57,767 nucleotides of DNA, taken from contig DASVBE010000372.1 of assembly GCA_036375995.1 (NCBI GenBank), positions 1-57,767 of the forward strand, in the 5' to 3' direction. Every line of letters begins with the position of its first letter. Position 1 is the stretch's first letter. Below, piece after piece: positions 8,054 through 16,362 of the stretch. The notes beneath the pieces were generated by a model. That model did not search any database. It saw only the letters and a list, made by a program, of their open reading frames with translations, and was not told the origin of the DNA. The position numbers and the translations under genes were made by a program. The DNA is from DASVBE01 sp036375995 (GTDB lineage Bacteria; Actinomycetota; Actinomycetes; Streptosporangiales; Streptosporangiaceae).

Positions 8054-9118
8054 TTAGCCGGCCCGCTTCCTGGTCTGGCTCGGGGGCACCCCGAAGGCCT
8101 CGCGGTAATACGCGGCGAACCGGCTCGAGCTGGAGAAACCCCAGCGGACCGAGACGGCGGTGACGGTCGGCCCGGCCGGCCCGGCGGCCAGCAGGTCCCG
8201 GTGCGCCCGATCCAGCCGGACCTGGCGCAGGTAGCCCAGCGGCGTGACGCCGAGCTCACGGCGGAAGGCCAGCTGGACGGCACGGATGCTGACGCCCGCG
8301 GCCGCCGCGATGTCCGCCGCGCTCAGGTCGGCCCCGGCGTTCTCCTCGATGAACTCGATGGCCCGGTTCAGCGTGCCGCGGCCGGCGTCGTGGTGGTCGC
8401 CCCGGGCCGGCTCGGCGGCTGCGGTGTTCGGGAAGGTGCTCAGGGCGGTGGCCGCCAGCAGCCGGGCGGCGCTGCTGGTGACCAGCGGCTGGTCGCTGGC
8501 TGCCCGGGGGCCGGCCATGAGCTCCCAGGCAAAGTCCAGGGTGGCCCGCAGGCGCTGGGCGGCGGCCGCCGAGCTGGCGGTCATGCTGGTGAACCGGACC
8601 GGGGCCGGGGCCCGGTTGGGCAGCCCGTCCGCGACCTGGTCCAGCAGGGACGCCCCGAAGCTGACCGTGCGCATGAGGGCACTTTCGGAACGGCCCGAGT
8701 AGGCCTGGCCCGGCTGCTTCAGCAGGGCCACGTCGCCCGGGCCGAACACGGCCGCCTGGCCCGCGGTCTGCCGCCGGAGCGCGCCCGCCACGACGTAGCC
8801 GATCAGCACCCGGTCGGCTGGAGCGGCGTAGTAGTCCAGGTCCATGCGCAGGTCGCTCTGGATCAGCCGGAGCGGCCCAGTGGCCAGACCGGACAGCCGG
8901 ACCAGAGTGATCTTGTCCGGGGTCCTGATCCGGGCCGGGCCGTAGACCCGGGTCATGAAGTCGCGGGCCTCGTCGAGATCGGTGGTCTCGAGGTGGAACC
9001 GGTACGGCAGTTCGCCGGTGCCCGTGCTGGGGCCCGGGCTGATGCTGGTGCTGTTGGCCGGGAGCAGGTCGGCAGAATCCACCAGGCTGGTCACTGCGCT
9101 CACCTCCGGGCGGAACAT
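8054..9118 (-). CDS. AraC-family transcriptional regulator
   Basis: A 354-residue protein. The N-terminal 220 residues form an AraC ligand/dimerisation domain (FGPGDVALLKQPGQ resembles the cupin-like sensing core). The C-terminal two-helix-turn-helix AraC domain runs from about 250: LNRAIEFIEENAGADLSAADIAAAAGVSIRAVQLAFRR... then LGYLRQVRLDRAHRDLL and VRWGFSSSSRFAAYYREAFG. It should bind DNA near the gene it controls. The minus-strand aldo/keto reductase just upstream is a possible target, but it has its own leaderless promoter. Ligand unknown. Confidence 0.9.
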   Translation of the reverse strand: MFRPEVSAVTSLVDSADLLPANSTSISPGPSTGTGELPYRFHLETTDLDEARDFMTRVYGPARIRTPDKITLVRLSGLATGPLRLIQSDLRMDLDYYAAPADRVLIGYVVAGALRRQTAGQAAVFGPGDVALLKQPGQAYSGRSESALMRTVSFGASLLDQVADGLPNRAPAPVRFTSMTASSAAAAQRLRATLDFAWELMAGPRAASDQPLVTSSAARLLAATALSTFPNTAAAEPARGDHHDAGRGTLNRAIEFIEENAGADLSAADIAAAAGVSIRAVQLAFRRELGVTPLGYLRQVRLDRAHRDLLAAGPAGPTVTAVSVRWGFSSSSRFAAYYREAFGVPPSQTRKRAG

Positions 9119-9244
9119 GACCCGCGTTCCCAGGGCGATGCACCGTTGCCAGGCAGCCCAAGGAATGCGGCTGGCTTGACAACCGTGACGCCCTCAGTAT
9201 GCCCCGCCGCCGGAAGTTATTCGGCCACCGGGCATAATTCCCGG

Positions 9245-10243
9245 TCAGGGGCGGCGCGGCGGGCTGACGGTGCGCCCCGGGTCGGTCTGGATGACCGGGC
9301 CCAGGATGCCGTCGATCCGCTCCAGGATGTCCGCGCCGAGCTTGACCCCGGACGCGCCGGCGTTGTCCCTGACCTGCTCGGGCCGGGTGGCGCCGACGAT
9401 GGCCGCGGACACGTTGGGGTTCTGCAGGGTCCACGCGATCGCCAGCTGGGCCATGCTCAGGCCGGCGTCGGCGGCGACCGGGGCCAGTTCCTGGACCCGG
9501 GTCAGGATCTCGTCGGTCAGGTAGCCGCTGATGAAGTTGGACCCGGACGGGTCGGTGGCCCGGGACCCGGCCGGCCGCTCCGCGCCCGGCTTGTACTTGC
9601 CGGCCAGCACGCCCTGGGCGATCGGCGACCAGACGACCTGGCCGATGCCCTCGCGCTCGCACAGCGGCACGACCTCGGCCTCGATGACCCGCCAGATCAT
9701 GTTGTACTGCGGCTGGCTGGACACGATCCGGTCCAGGCCCATCCCGGCGGCGATCTTCAGCGCCGCGGCGATCTCCTCGGCCCGCCACTCGGACACCCCG
9801 ATGTACAGCACCTTGCCCTGCCGGACCAGGTCGTCGAAGGCCCGGAGAGTCTCCTCCAGTGGCGTCTCGTGGTCGAACCGGTGCGCCTGGTACAGGTCGA
9901 TGTAGTCGGTCTGCAGGCGGCGCAGCGAGGCGTGCGCGGACTCCATGATGTGCTTGCGGGACAGCCCGCGGTCGTTCACGCCAGGACCGGTCGGCCAGAA
10001 CACCTTGGTGAAGATCTCGACCGACTCGCGGCGCACCCCGTGCAGGGCCCGGCCGAGCACCGCCTCGGCCTTGGTGCCCGCGTACACGTCCGCGGTGTCG
10101 AAGCTGGTGATGCCCACGTCCAGGGCCGCGGCCACGCACGCCTTGGCCGCGTCCTCCTCGACCTGCGAGCCGTGCGTAATCCAGTTGCCGTAGGCGATCT
10201 CACTGACCTTCAGGCCGCTGCGGCCGAGATGACGGTGTTCCAT
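9245..10243 (-). CDS. aldo/keto reductase (AKR, Kv-beta-like)
   Basis: The 332-residue TIM barrel has the full catalytic tetrad: Asp49 and Tyr54 in SFDTADVYAG, Lys80 in IFTKVFW and His121 in YQAHRFDH. The sequence resembles the voltage-gated K+ channel beta-subunit-like group (MEHRHLGRSGLKVSEIAYGN start). It should reduce aldehydes or ketones with NADPH in the cytoplasm. The ATG at 10243 is preceded by TAGGGT with a 7-nt gap and no Shine-Dalgarno sequence, so a leaderless transcript is likely. DUF3043 upstream is on the same strand. Confidence 0.92.
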   Translation of the reverse strand: MEHRHLGRSGLKVSEIAYGNWITHGSQVEEDAAKACVAAALDVGITSFDTADVYAGTKAEAVLGRALHGVRRESVEIFTKVFWPTGPGVNDRGLSRKHIMESAHASLRRLQTDYIDLYQAHRFDHETPLEETLRAFDDLVRQGKVLYIGVSEWRAEEIAAALKIAAGMGLDRIVSSQPQYNMIWRVIEAEVVPLCEREGIGQVVWSPIAQGVLAGKYKPGAERPAGSRATDPSGSNFISGYLTDEILTRVQELAPVAADAGLSMAQLAIAWTLQNPNVSAAIVGATRPEQVRDNAGASGVKLGADILERIDGILGPVIQTDPGRTVSPPRRP

Positions 10244-10315
10244 GCCGCCGACCCTAACGTCCGGCTGCGGGCAGGCCCGGGCCAGGCCGGCCGCCCGCCG
10301 GTCCGCCCGCCCGCG

Positions 10316-10930
10316 TCAGACCTGGTCGCCGGCCTTGACCCGCGGCTTGGGCGTGCGCAGCGCCCGGATCTGCATGGCGCGCAGCGCGGAGTACACGGTC
10401 AGGCCCTTGGTCCGCTCGCCGGGGAACCGCTGGGCGGCCAGCTTGCGCACCTGGCGGCCGAGGAGCATCGCCTCGATCAGCATGACAAAGATCACGGCGA
10501 GCACGACGTAGTCCACGATCGTGCGCAGCGAGGGGATGAACAGCAGCACCACCAGCGCGCCGACGATGTACATGTAGAACTCGCTGACCCGGCGGCGGGA
10601 GTCGACGACGTCCCTGGCCAGCGCGCGGACCGGGCCGCGGTCCTTGGCCGGCAGGGCCCAGTTCTCGCCGCGCCGCATGGCCTCGTACCGCTTGGTCCGC
10701 TCGGCCCGGCCCTGGGACCGGGACTGGGCCACCGCGGCCTTGCGGTCGGCCGGGGCCGAGTAGGGCTGCCGGCGGCGCTTCTCCGCCTCGCTCCGCTTGG
10801 GCGTGGGCCGGCCCTTGGCCGCGGTCACGTTGCGGGGGACGGCCCCGGGGGCCTCGTCCTCGCCGCTGGCCTGGTCAGCCGCGTCAGCCGCCGGTACGTC
10901 GGTGAGCTGCGCGCTGCGTCGCTTGAACAC
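10316..10930 (-). CDS. DUF3043 membrane protein
   Basis: About 204 residues. The basic, disordered N-terminal half (KRSEAEKRRRQPYSAPADRKAA) precedes two closely spaced membrane helices (FYMYIVGALVVLLFIPSL and DYVVLAVIFVMLIEAMLL) and a basic C-terminus, the arrangement of the actinobacterial DUF3043 family, whose function is unknown. I place the start at the GTG at 10930 (product MFKRRSAQL) rather than the in-frame GTG at 10936. TAGGCT ends immediately at 10937, so only the second GTG leaves room (6 nt) for a leaderless transcript, and family members usually begin MF. Confidence 0.85.
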   Translation of the reverse strand: MFKRRSAQLTDVPAADAADQASGEDEAPGAVPRNVTAAKGRPTPKRSEAEKRRRQPYSAPADRKAAVAQSRSQGRAERTKRYEAMRRGENWALPAKDRGPVRALARDVVDSRRRVSEFYMYIVGALVVLLFIPSLRTIVDYVVLAVIFVMLIEAMLLGRQVRKLAAQRFPGERTKGLTVYSALRAMQIRALRTPKPRVKAGDQV

Positions 10931-11231
10931 GCCCACAGCCTACCGGGATAGTCCATTGCGGAGACTAGGACATGTCGTGCCGGTCTTGGTCGCCGCGCAG
11001 CAGGCCAAAGACCGGTGCGGCATGTCCTAGGCTCGGCAGTGCAGAAATGGGCGTCCTGCCCGGCCAGGCCGGGCCGCAGTCTGCTGGATGACGCTTGCCA
11101 GCGCCACGCGTAGGCTGTGACCCAGACCACTGGCCGGTAATGTCCGCGGTCGTGCAGCAAGCCCGGAGTCGCGGCGCAGACCGCGCTGCGCGTCAGCGGT
11201 CTCATATCTGACGAAGGGGATGGTCGCGCCT
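10931..11231. other. divergent intergenic region between DUF3043 and pspA
   Basis: 301 bp that must contain the pspA promoter and any leader. The only striking structure is the long inverted repeat at 10965-11030 (separate entry). I see no coding frame supported by a ribosome binding site. Confidence 0.5.
10965..11030 (+). ncRNA. 66-nt hairpin element upstream of pspA
   Basis: CTAGGACATG (10965-10974) pairs exactly with CATGTCCTAG (11021-11030), and CCGGTCTT pairs with AAGACCGG inside. The three differences between the arms are all G-U wobble pairs when the plus strand is transcribed, but A-C mismatches on the other strand. That points to an RNA hairpin read towards pspA. CTAG is rare in this GC-rich DNA. 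It could be a leader structure, a small RNA or a remnant of a short inverted-repeat element. Confidence 0.45.
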
Positions 11232-12032
11232 ATGAGCGTGATGAAGCGGGTCACGATGATCTTCCGGGCCAAGGCCGACAAGGCCCTGGACAAGATGGAA
11301 GATCCACGGGAGACCCTGGACTACTCCTATAAGCAGCAGCTCGAGCTGCTGCAGAAGGTCCGCCGCGGGGTGGCGGACGTGGCAACCTCGCGCAAGCGCC
11401 TGGAGCTGCAGATGAACCAGCTCCAGCAGTCCCAGACCCGGCTGGACAAGCAGGCCAGGGACGCGCTGTCGGCGGGCCGGGAGGACCTCGCTCGCGAGGC
11501 GCTCACCCGCAAGTCCAGCATCAGCACCCAGCTTTCCGACCTGGAGACGCAGTACACCAATCTCCAGGGCGAGGAAGAGAAGCTGACCCTGGCCTCGCAG
11601 CGGCTGCAGGCCAAGGTGGACTCGTTCCGCACCAGGAAGGAGACCATCAAGGCGACCTACACCGCGGCCGAGGCGCAGACCCGGATCAACGAGGCGTTCA
11701 CCGGCATCTCCGAGGAGATGGGCGACGTCGGGCTGGCCATCCAGCGGGCCGAGGACAAGACCGAGCAGATGAAGGCCCGGGCCGGCGCGATCGACGAGCT
11801 GATGGCGTCGGGCGCGCTGGACGACGTGGTGTCCGGCTCGCGCGACGACATCCAGGCCGAGCTGGACCGGATGGGCAGCAACCGGGACGTGGATCTCGAG
11901 CTGGAGCAGATGAAGGCCGAGCTGACCGGGGGCAGCGCGCCCAAGGAGCTGGAGGGCTCCGCAGGCCAGGCCGGCGCCGCGCCGGCCGGTGCGCAGCCCG
12001 CCGAGCAGCCGCAAGCGGGTGACGGAGCATGA
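11232..12032 (+). CDS. pspA: PspA/IM30-family envelope-stress protein
   Basis: The 266-residue, almost entirely coiled-coil product begins MSVMKRVTMIFRAKADKALD and continues DPRETLDYSYKQQLELLQKVRRGVADVATSRKRLE, which is diagnostic for actinobacterial PspA. It oligomerises on the inner face of the membrane and protects it when the proton-motive force falls. The C-terminus is a disordered Ala/Gly/Gln tail. I prefer the ATG at 11232: AAGGGG at about 11213 sits 13 nt away, whereas it directly abuts the ATG at 11220. The stop codon overlaps the pspAA start (ATGA), so the two are translationally coupled. Confidence 0.93.
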   Translation: MSVMKRVTMIFRAKADKALDKMEDPRETLDYSYKQQLELLQKVRRGVADVATSRKRLELQMNQLQQSQTRLDKQARDALSAGREDLAREALTRKSSISTQLSDLETQYTNLQGEEEKLTLASQRLQAKVDSFRTRKETIKATYTAAEAQTRINEAFTGISEEMGDVGLAIQRAEDKTEQMKARAGAIDELMASGALDDVVSGSRDDIQAELDRMGSNRDVDLELEQMKAELTGGSAPKELEGSAGQAGAAPAGAQPAEQPQAGDGA

Positions 12033-12307
12033 TCGTCCGCATCCTGGGGCAGGGCCAGCTGGCCATCGACCCCGCGGCCGCGGACGAGCTGAACGCGCTG
12101 GACGCCAAGGTCGAGGCGGCCATCAACGGCGGCGACGAGGAGGTCTTCAGGGCCGCGTTCTGCACTCTGCTGGGCCGGATCCGCGAGCTCGGCAAGCCGC
12201 TCGACGACGCCGCGCTGGAGCCGTCCGACCTGATCCTGCCGGACGAGGACGCCACTATCGAGGACGTCCGCAAGCTGCTCTCGGACGAAGGGCTGATTCC
12301 CGGCTGA
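12029..12307 (+). CDS. pspAA: PspA-associated protein PspAA
   Basis: A 92-residue acidic protein (MIVRILGQGQLAI, DELNALDAKVEAAI, PDEDATIEDVRKLLSDEGLIPG) matching the small domain that accompanies PspA in many actinomycetes. It probably binds PspA or its membrane partners; no biochemical activity is established. The 4-nt overlap with pspA gives near-stoichiometric translation. Two strong hairpins follow the stop. Confidence 0.85.
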   Translation: MIVRILGQGQLAIDPAAADELNALDAKVEAAINGGDEEVFRAAFCTLLGRIRELGKPLDDAALEPSDLILPDEDATIEDVRKLLSDEGLIPG

Positions 12308-12324
12308 AAGCCCGCTGAGCGTCG

Positions 12325-12352
12325 GCTGGCAGGTACCTGAGGGCCTGCCAGC
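12325..12352 (+). terminator. hairpin after pspAA
   Basis: GCTGGCAGG (12325-12333) pairs with CCTGCCAGC (12344-12352) around a 10-nt loop, 18 nt after the pspAA stop. No U-tract follows, so it is an actinobacterial-type hairpin terminator or a processing and stability element. Confidence 0.5.
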
Positions 12353-12426
12353 GCGGGAACGTGTCCCGCCCGCCCGACGTTGATTCAGGTAGGCGAGCCA
12401 GGCCTGGCTGGCCTAGCCGGCGGATC

Positions 12427-12449
12427 GCACCGGGCGGTCCGCCCGGTGC
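12427..12449 (+). terminator. 10-bp perfect hairpin between pspAA and htpX
   Basis: GCACCGGGCG-gtc-CGCCCGGTGC is a perfect 10-bp stem with a 3-nt loop. It lies about 60 nt before the htpX start, so it may be a second terminator for pspA-pspAA or an attenuating structure in the htpX leader. Confidence 0.5.
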
Positions 12450-12508
12450 GCTTCAATGGTCTGACGGGGCCGCGGCAAGCGGCCCGGACGGGAAACGGAG
12501 GCGCCGCA

Positions 12509-13474
12509 ATGGCGCACACCCGATACGCCACCGACCGGGGGCTGATCGCGCGGATGGGCGCGACCATGTTCCTCATCGGGCTGGTCTTCGTCGCCTTCAT
12601 CGCCGCGCTGGTGTACCTGCTCGGCGCATTCTCCAACATCAGCACCGGCGGGATCGTGTTCCTGGCCGTGGCGGCGGCGCTGGTGATAAGCCTGGGCTCC
12701 TACTTCTGGTCGGACAAGATCGCGCTGTCCACCTCCGGCGCCCGGCTGGTCACCCCGCAGGACGGGCCCCAGGCCGCGGAGCTGCACGGGATCATCGACC
12801 GGCTGTGCGCGCTCGCCGACATGCCCAAGCCGCGGGTGGCGATCGCGCCGACCGACATGCCCAACGCGTTCGCCACCGGCCGCAATAGCAAGGTCGCGGT
12901 GGTCTGCGCCACCGAGGGCCTGCTGCGCCGGCTCGAGCCCGAGGAAGTCGAGGCCGTGCTGGCGCACGAGATGTCGCACGTGGCGCACAAGGACGTCGCG
13001 GTGATGACGATCGCGTCGTTCCTCGGCATCATCGCCGCCCTGGTCGTCCGGTTCGCGTTCTACTCCGAGCTGTTCGGCGGCGACCGCCGCGGCGGCAACA
13101 ACAACGGCAACAACCAGAGCGCGCTGCCGGTGATCCTCATCGTGATGGCGGTCGGCATGGTCGTGTACGCGATCAGCTTCCTGCTCATCCGCATGCTGTC
13201 GCGCTACCGGGAGCTGGCCGCGGACCGGGCCGGGGCGCTGCTCACCGGCAAGCCCTCGGCACTGGCCAGCGCGCTGCAGAAGGTCACCGGGGACATGGCC
13301 CGCATCCCGACCAGGGACCTGCGTGCCGCGGAGCCGCTGAACGCGTTCTACTTCGCGCCCGCGTTCGCCAAGCGCGGCGCGATGATCACGCTGTCCGGGC
13401 TGTTCTCCACGCACCCGTCGCTGGAGCGGCGGCTGGAGGAGCTGGCCAAGATCTCCCGGCAGCTCAGCCAGTAA
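12509..13474 (+). CDS. htpX: HtpX-type M48 membrane metalloprotease
   Basis: The 321-residue integral membrane protease has two N-terminal membrane helices (about 14-38 and 48-66). The zinc site HEMSH is at 153-157 in VLAHEMSHVAHKD. A second hydrophobic hairpin lies near 170-230, and the third zinc ligand region is RYRELAADRAGA. HtpX clears misfolded membrane proteins. The ATG at 12509 follows GGAG by 8 nt. Its place between pspAA and pspAB ties it to the envelope-stress response. Confidence 0.93.
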   Translation: MAHTRYATDRGLIARMGATMFLIGLVFVAFIAALVYLLGAFSNISTGGIVFLAVAAALVISLGSYFWSDKIALSTSGARLVTPQDGPQAAELHGIIDRLCALADMPKPRVAIAPTDMPNAFATGRNSKVAVVCATEGLLRRLEPEEVEAVLAHEMSHVAHKDVAVMTIASFLGIIAALVVRFAFYSELFGGDRRGGNNNGNNQSALPVILIVMAVGMVVYAISFLLIRMLSRYRELAADRAGALLTGKPSALASALQKVTGDMARIPTRDLRAAEPLNAFYFAPAFAKRGAMITLSGLFSTHPSLERRLEELAKISRQLSQ

Positions 13475-13485
13475 CCGCGAGTACC

Positions 13486-13510
13486 GGCCGTCCCGGGCCC
13501 CGGGGCGGCC
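13486..13510 (+). promoter_or_regulatory. GC-rich hairpin ahead of pspAB
   Basis: GGCCGTCCCGGG and CCCGGGGCGGCC pair over 12 positions, with one wobble and almost no loop. The structure lies between the htpX stop and the pspAB ribosome binding site (AGGGAGAG at 13518). It could terminate or attenuate. Confidence 0.4.
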
Positions 13511-13531
13511 CCGAGCCAGGGAGAGCTGCTG

Positions 13532-14104
13532 GTGGGGTTCCTCGACACGATCCTGGGCCGGACCAAGCCGGTCGCGCCCAATCTCGATGCGCTGTTCGGG
13601 CTGCCCACCGCCGCGCTCACCCTGCAGGCCTCGATGGACGTGCAGCCGACCGGGACCGGCTCGGTCTGCTTCCGCGCGGCCGAGGGCCGGGCCTTCAGCG
13701 ACATCGAGAAGGAAGTCACCGACCTGCTCAGCATGGGCGCGGGCAAGGCGCGGCCGGAGCTGAGCCAGGACTCCTACGGCTTCACCTGGCTGGTCTGCCA
13801 GCACCCTGAGGACGACCTGGAGGGCCTGGTCACCGACCTGCACGCGGTGAACAGCTCGCTGGAAGCGGGCGGCTTCGGCCCGCTGCTGCTGTGCACGCTG
13901 GTGGGCTTCCGCAGCCCGGCCGGGCAGCGCCTGGGGCTGGTCTACCTGTACAAGCGGGGCACGTTCTACCCGTTCGCGCCGGCCGGCGGCGAGCGCCGGG
14001 ACAGCGCGCTCGAAATGCAGGTCCGCGGCGCGGTGGGCAGCGACCTGAAGATCGAATCCGACCTGAGCCGGTGGTTCCCGGTGTGGGGCGCGCCCGGGCT
14101 GTGA
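13532..14104 (+). CDS. pspAB: PspA-associated protein PspAB
   Basis: The 190-residue product begins MGFLDTILGRTKPVAPNLDALFGLPTAA and includes FTWLVCQHPEDDLEGLVTDLHAVNSSLE and YLYKRGTFYPFAP, the conserved blocks of the PspAB family found beside pspA/htpX in actinomycetes. It has a mixed alpha/beta fold and no membrane segment. The function is not established beyond this genetic association. The GTG at 13532 is preceded by AGGGAGAG with 6-nt spacing. Confidence 0.85.
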   Translation: MGFLDTILGRTKPVAPNLDALFGLPTAALTLQASMDVQPTGTGSVCFRAAEGRAFSDIEKEVTDLLSMGAGKARPELSQDSYGFTWLVCQHPEDDLEGLVTDLHAVNSSLEAGGFGPLLLCTLVGFRSPAGQRLGLVYLYKRGTFYPFAPAGGERRDSALEMQVRGAVGSDLKIESDLSRWFPVWGAPGL

Positions 14105-14229
14105 TCCCAGCCGGCGGGCCGGAAACCCGGCCGCGTGGTCGGGGAATGCGGGCCCGGGGCATATCGTTGGGAGTGCACATCAGGCCGGCCGGGAACCCGG
14201 CGGCCGTCAACGCGCGGGAGCAGACTGAG

Positions 14230-14583
14230 ATGACCGTTCAGGACGAGACGACCTCGCAGGAGGGCATCAACCTCACGGCCAAGGCAGCGGGCAAGGTCAG
14301 CAGCCTCCTCGAGCAGGAGGGCCGCGACGACCTGCGGCTGCGGATTGCCGTGCAGCCCGGGGGCTGCTCAGGCCTGCGCTACCAGCTGTATTTCGACGAG
14401 CGCCAGGCCGACGGTGACATCGTGCGTGAGTTCAGCGGGGTGGCGGTGGTCACGGACAAGATGAGCGCCCCGTACCTCAGCGGCGCCACCATCGACTTCG
14501 TGGACACGATTGAGAAGCAGGGCTTCACCATCGACAACCCGAACGCCACCGGGTCCTGCGCCTGCGGCGACTCCTTCCACTGA
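14230..14583 (+). CDS. erpA: iron-sulfur cluster insertion protein (HesB/IscA/ErpA A-type carrier)
   Basis: The 117-residue A-type carrier has the three invariant cysteines: Cys46 in PGGCSGLRY, and Cys110 and Cys112 in GSCACGDSF. It carries and delivers Fe-S clusters to apoproteins. The Rieske protein QcrA in this window is a plausible client. The ATG at 14230 follows GGGAG by 9 nt; upstream in-frame codons lack a ribosome binding site. In mycobacteria the equivalent gene lies near the ctaC region, as here. Confidence 0.93.
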   Translation: MTVQDETTSQEGINLTAKAAGKVSSLLEQEGRDDLRLRIAVQPGGCSGLRYQLYFDERQADGDIVREFSGVAVVTDKMSAPYLSGATIDFVDTIEKQGFTIDNPNATGSCACGDSFH

Positions 14584-14629
14584 TTGCCCCCTCTGACCTG
14601 CACATAGGTATCGCCGCGACGCACCCGCT

Positions 14630-14654
14630 GCGGCCGCCGGAGATAGGCGGCCGC
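14630..14654 (+). terminator. hairpin terminator after erpA
   Basis: GCGGCCGCC (14630-14638) pairs with GGCGGCCGC (14646-14654) over a 7-nt loop, 46 nt past the erpA stop and 61 nt before the next start. Confidence 0.5.
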
Positions 14655-14715
14655 GGCGCCGGGCTGCCCGGTAGCCTGTGCACCCCAGGGAAACCGCCGA
14701 GAAGGGCCGCCTGCC

Positions 14716-15690
14716 GTGCGCATTGCCGTTACCGGGTCGATTGCGACCGATCACCTGATGACCTTCCCCGGCCGGTTCGCCGAGCAGCTCGTCGCCGGGA
14801 AGCTGGACAAGGTCGCCCTGTCCTTCCTCGTCGACAAGCTGGTTATCCGCCGCGGCGGGGTGGCCGCGAACATCGCGTTCGGGATGGGCTTGCTGGGCCT
14901 GCGGCCGTTCCTGGTCGGCACGGTCGGGCCGGACTTCACCGACTACCGGCGCTGGCTGGAGGACCACGGCGTGGACACCCGGGCCGTGGGGGAGTCCGCC
15001 GATCATCACACCGCCCGCTTTGTCGGCACCACCGACCAGGACATGAACCAGATCGCCTCGTTCTACCCCGGGGCGATGAGCGAGGACATCGGCATTGACC
15101 TGGGCGAGACCGCCCGCGCGGCCGGCGGCTACGACCTGGTGCTGATCGGCGCCAGCGACCCGGACGCGATGATCAGGTACACCGACCAGTGCCGCCAGCA
15201 CGGGCTGCCGTTCGCCGCGGACACCTCGTGGCAGCTGGCCCGCCTGGACGGCGAGCAGGTCTGCGGGCTGATGGACGGCGCGGACTACCTGTTCTGCAAC
15301 GAGTACGAGGCCTCGCTGACCGAGCAGAAGACCGGCTGGTCACACGAGGAAGTGGTGGACCATGTGGGCGTGCGGGTCACCACGCTGGGCGGCGACGGCG
15401 CCCGGGTGGACCGGGCCGGGCACGAGCCGATCATGGTGCCGCCCATCCCGGACGCTGTCCCGGTGGAGCCGACCGGGGCCGGTGACGCCTTCCGGTCCGG
15501 CTTCCTGGCCGCGGTGGCCTGGGGGCTGTCCCTGGAGCGCGCCGCCCAGCTGGGCAACCTGACCGCGGTGCACGCGCTGGAGACCTCCGGGCCGCAGGAG
15601 TACGAGCTGAAGCCCGCCGCGGTGGCCGAGCGGCTGACCGCCGCCTACGGCGCCGAGGCGGCCGCCGACATCAGCCGCTACCTGTCCTAG
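14716..15690 (+). CDS. PfkB-family nucleoside/sugar kinase (adenosine-kinase-like, CbhK/AdoK)
   Basis: The 324-residue ribokinase-fold protein has RRGGVAANIAFGMGLLG near the N-terminus and EPTGAGDAFRSGF as the anion-hole/catalytic Asp motif. It resembles the kinase beside ctaC in mycobacteria (Rv2202c, shown there to be an adenosine kinase) and the one near ctaC in streptomycetes. Phosphorylation of adenosine or a related ribosyl compound is therefore the best guess. The GTG at 14716 has GAGAAGGG about 12 nt upstream. Confidence 0.88.
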   Translation: MRIAVTGSIATDHLMTFPGRFAEQLVAGKLDKVALSFLVDKLVIRRGGVAANIAFGMGLLGLRPFLVGTVGPDFTDYRRWLEDHGVDTRAVGESADHHTARFVGTTDQDMNQIASFYPGAMSEDIGIDLGETARAAGGYDLVLIGASDPDAMIRYTDQCRQHGLPFAADTSWQLARLDGEQVCGLMDGADYLFCNEYEASLTEQKTGWSHEEVVDHVGVRVTTLGGDGARVDRAGHEPIMVPPIPDAVPVEPTGAGDAFRSGFLAAVAWGLSLERAAQLGNLTAVHALETSGPQEYELKPAAVAERLTAAYGAEAAADISRYLS

Positions 15691-15712
15691 TCAGGCCCGC
15701 TGCGCCGGCGGC

Positions 15713-16066
15713 TCAGTAACGGCGGCGGATGTGGATGGCCCAGCCGGCCGGCTGGACGTCGGTGGTGGCCACCCAGTCGTGTGACTTCATCCCGCACCAG
15801 GACGGGATGTCGGTCTTCGCGGCCGGGTCGTCGGCCAGCACGGTGACCACCGCGCCGACCGGGACCTCGCCGATGCGCTGGGCCAGCCAGATGATCGGGA
15901 TCGGGCACTTGCGCCCGAGGGCGTCGATGACCAGGGCAGGAGCGGGCAGTTCCGGCTCCGCGCCGTCCGGCGGCGGGGGAGTTTCCGTGCAGCCGGGCGG
16001 CTGGGCGGCCGGATGGCGCCGGTTCGCGGAGCGGCTCAGCCCGCCGAAACGGCGAGTCGAGCGCAT
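15713..16066 (-). CDS. TusA/SirA-like sulfur-carrier domain protein
   Basis: 117 residues. The N-terminal 45 are basic and Pro-rich and probably disordered. Residues 46-117 form the TusA fold with the catalytic CPIP motif (Cys54 in DALGRKCPIPIIWLAQ) and a second Cys91 in PSWCGMKSHDW. TusA-type proteins relay persulfide sulfur to partners. The start is the ATG at 16066 because CAGGAGGTG lies 5-6 nt upstream, the strongest ribosome binding site in the window; a longer frame to 16387 lacks support. The gene is divergent from ctaC. Confidence 0.85.
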   Translation of the reverse strand: MRSTRRFGGLSRSANRRHPAAQPPGCTETPPPPDGAEPELPAPALVIDALGRKCPIPIIWLAQRIGEVPVGAVVTVLADDPAAKTDIPSWCGMKSHDWVATTDVQPAGWAIHIRRRY

Positions 16067-16110
16067 CGCGTCACCTCCTGACCAGGGCCCTGCCGGACCC
16101 GCCTGGTGCC

Positions 16111-16153
16111 GATACCCGCTCGTAACGTTCCGTAATACATCTGCAGGGGTATC
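16111..16153. promoter_or_regulatory. inverted repeat in the tusA-ctaC divergent region
   Basis: GATACCC (16111-16117) and GGGTATC (16147-16153) are exact reverse complements 29 bp apart, 45 nt upstream of the TusA-like gene. TACCC/GGGTA half-sites are typical of CsoR/CstR-family sensors, which in other bacteria control sulfur-transfer genes, but the spacing here is wider than usual. The link is tentative. Confidence 0.3.
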
Positions 16154-16362
16154 TGCTACGACGAGAATGCCACAACGTGCGCCCGCGCGGGTCGGCGCCG
16201 TCAGCGCCGCACAGCTGACCTGGGTCCGGGGGACACACACGGGTAGTTGGCGGGGTCGCTGAGGCGCGCCGGCCGGTGCGCGGTACTGTTTTCCACGACA
16301 AGCTGTAGGACGAGCAAATACCGGCCAGTGGAGCCGGGTGTCATCCGCTGGGAAGGCCATCT

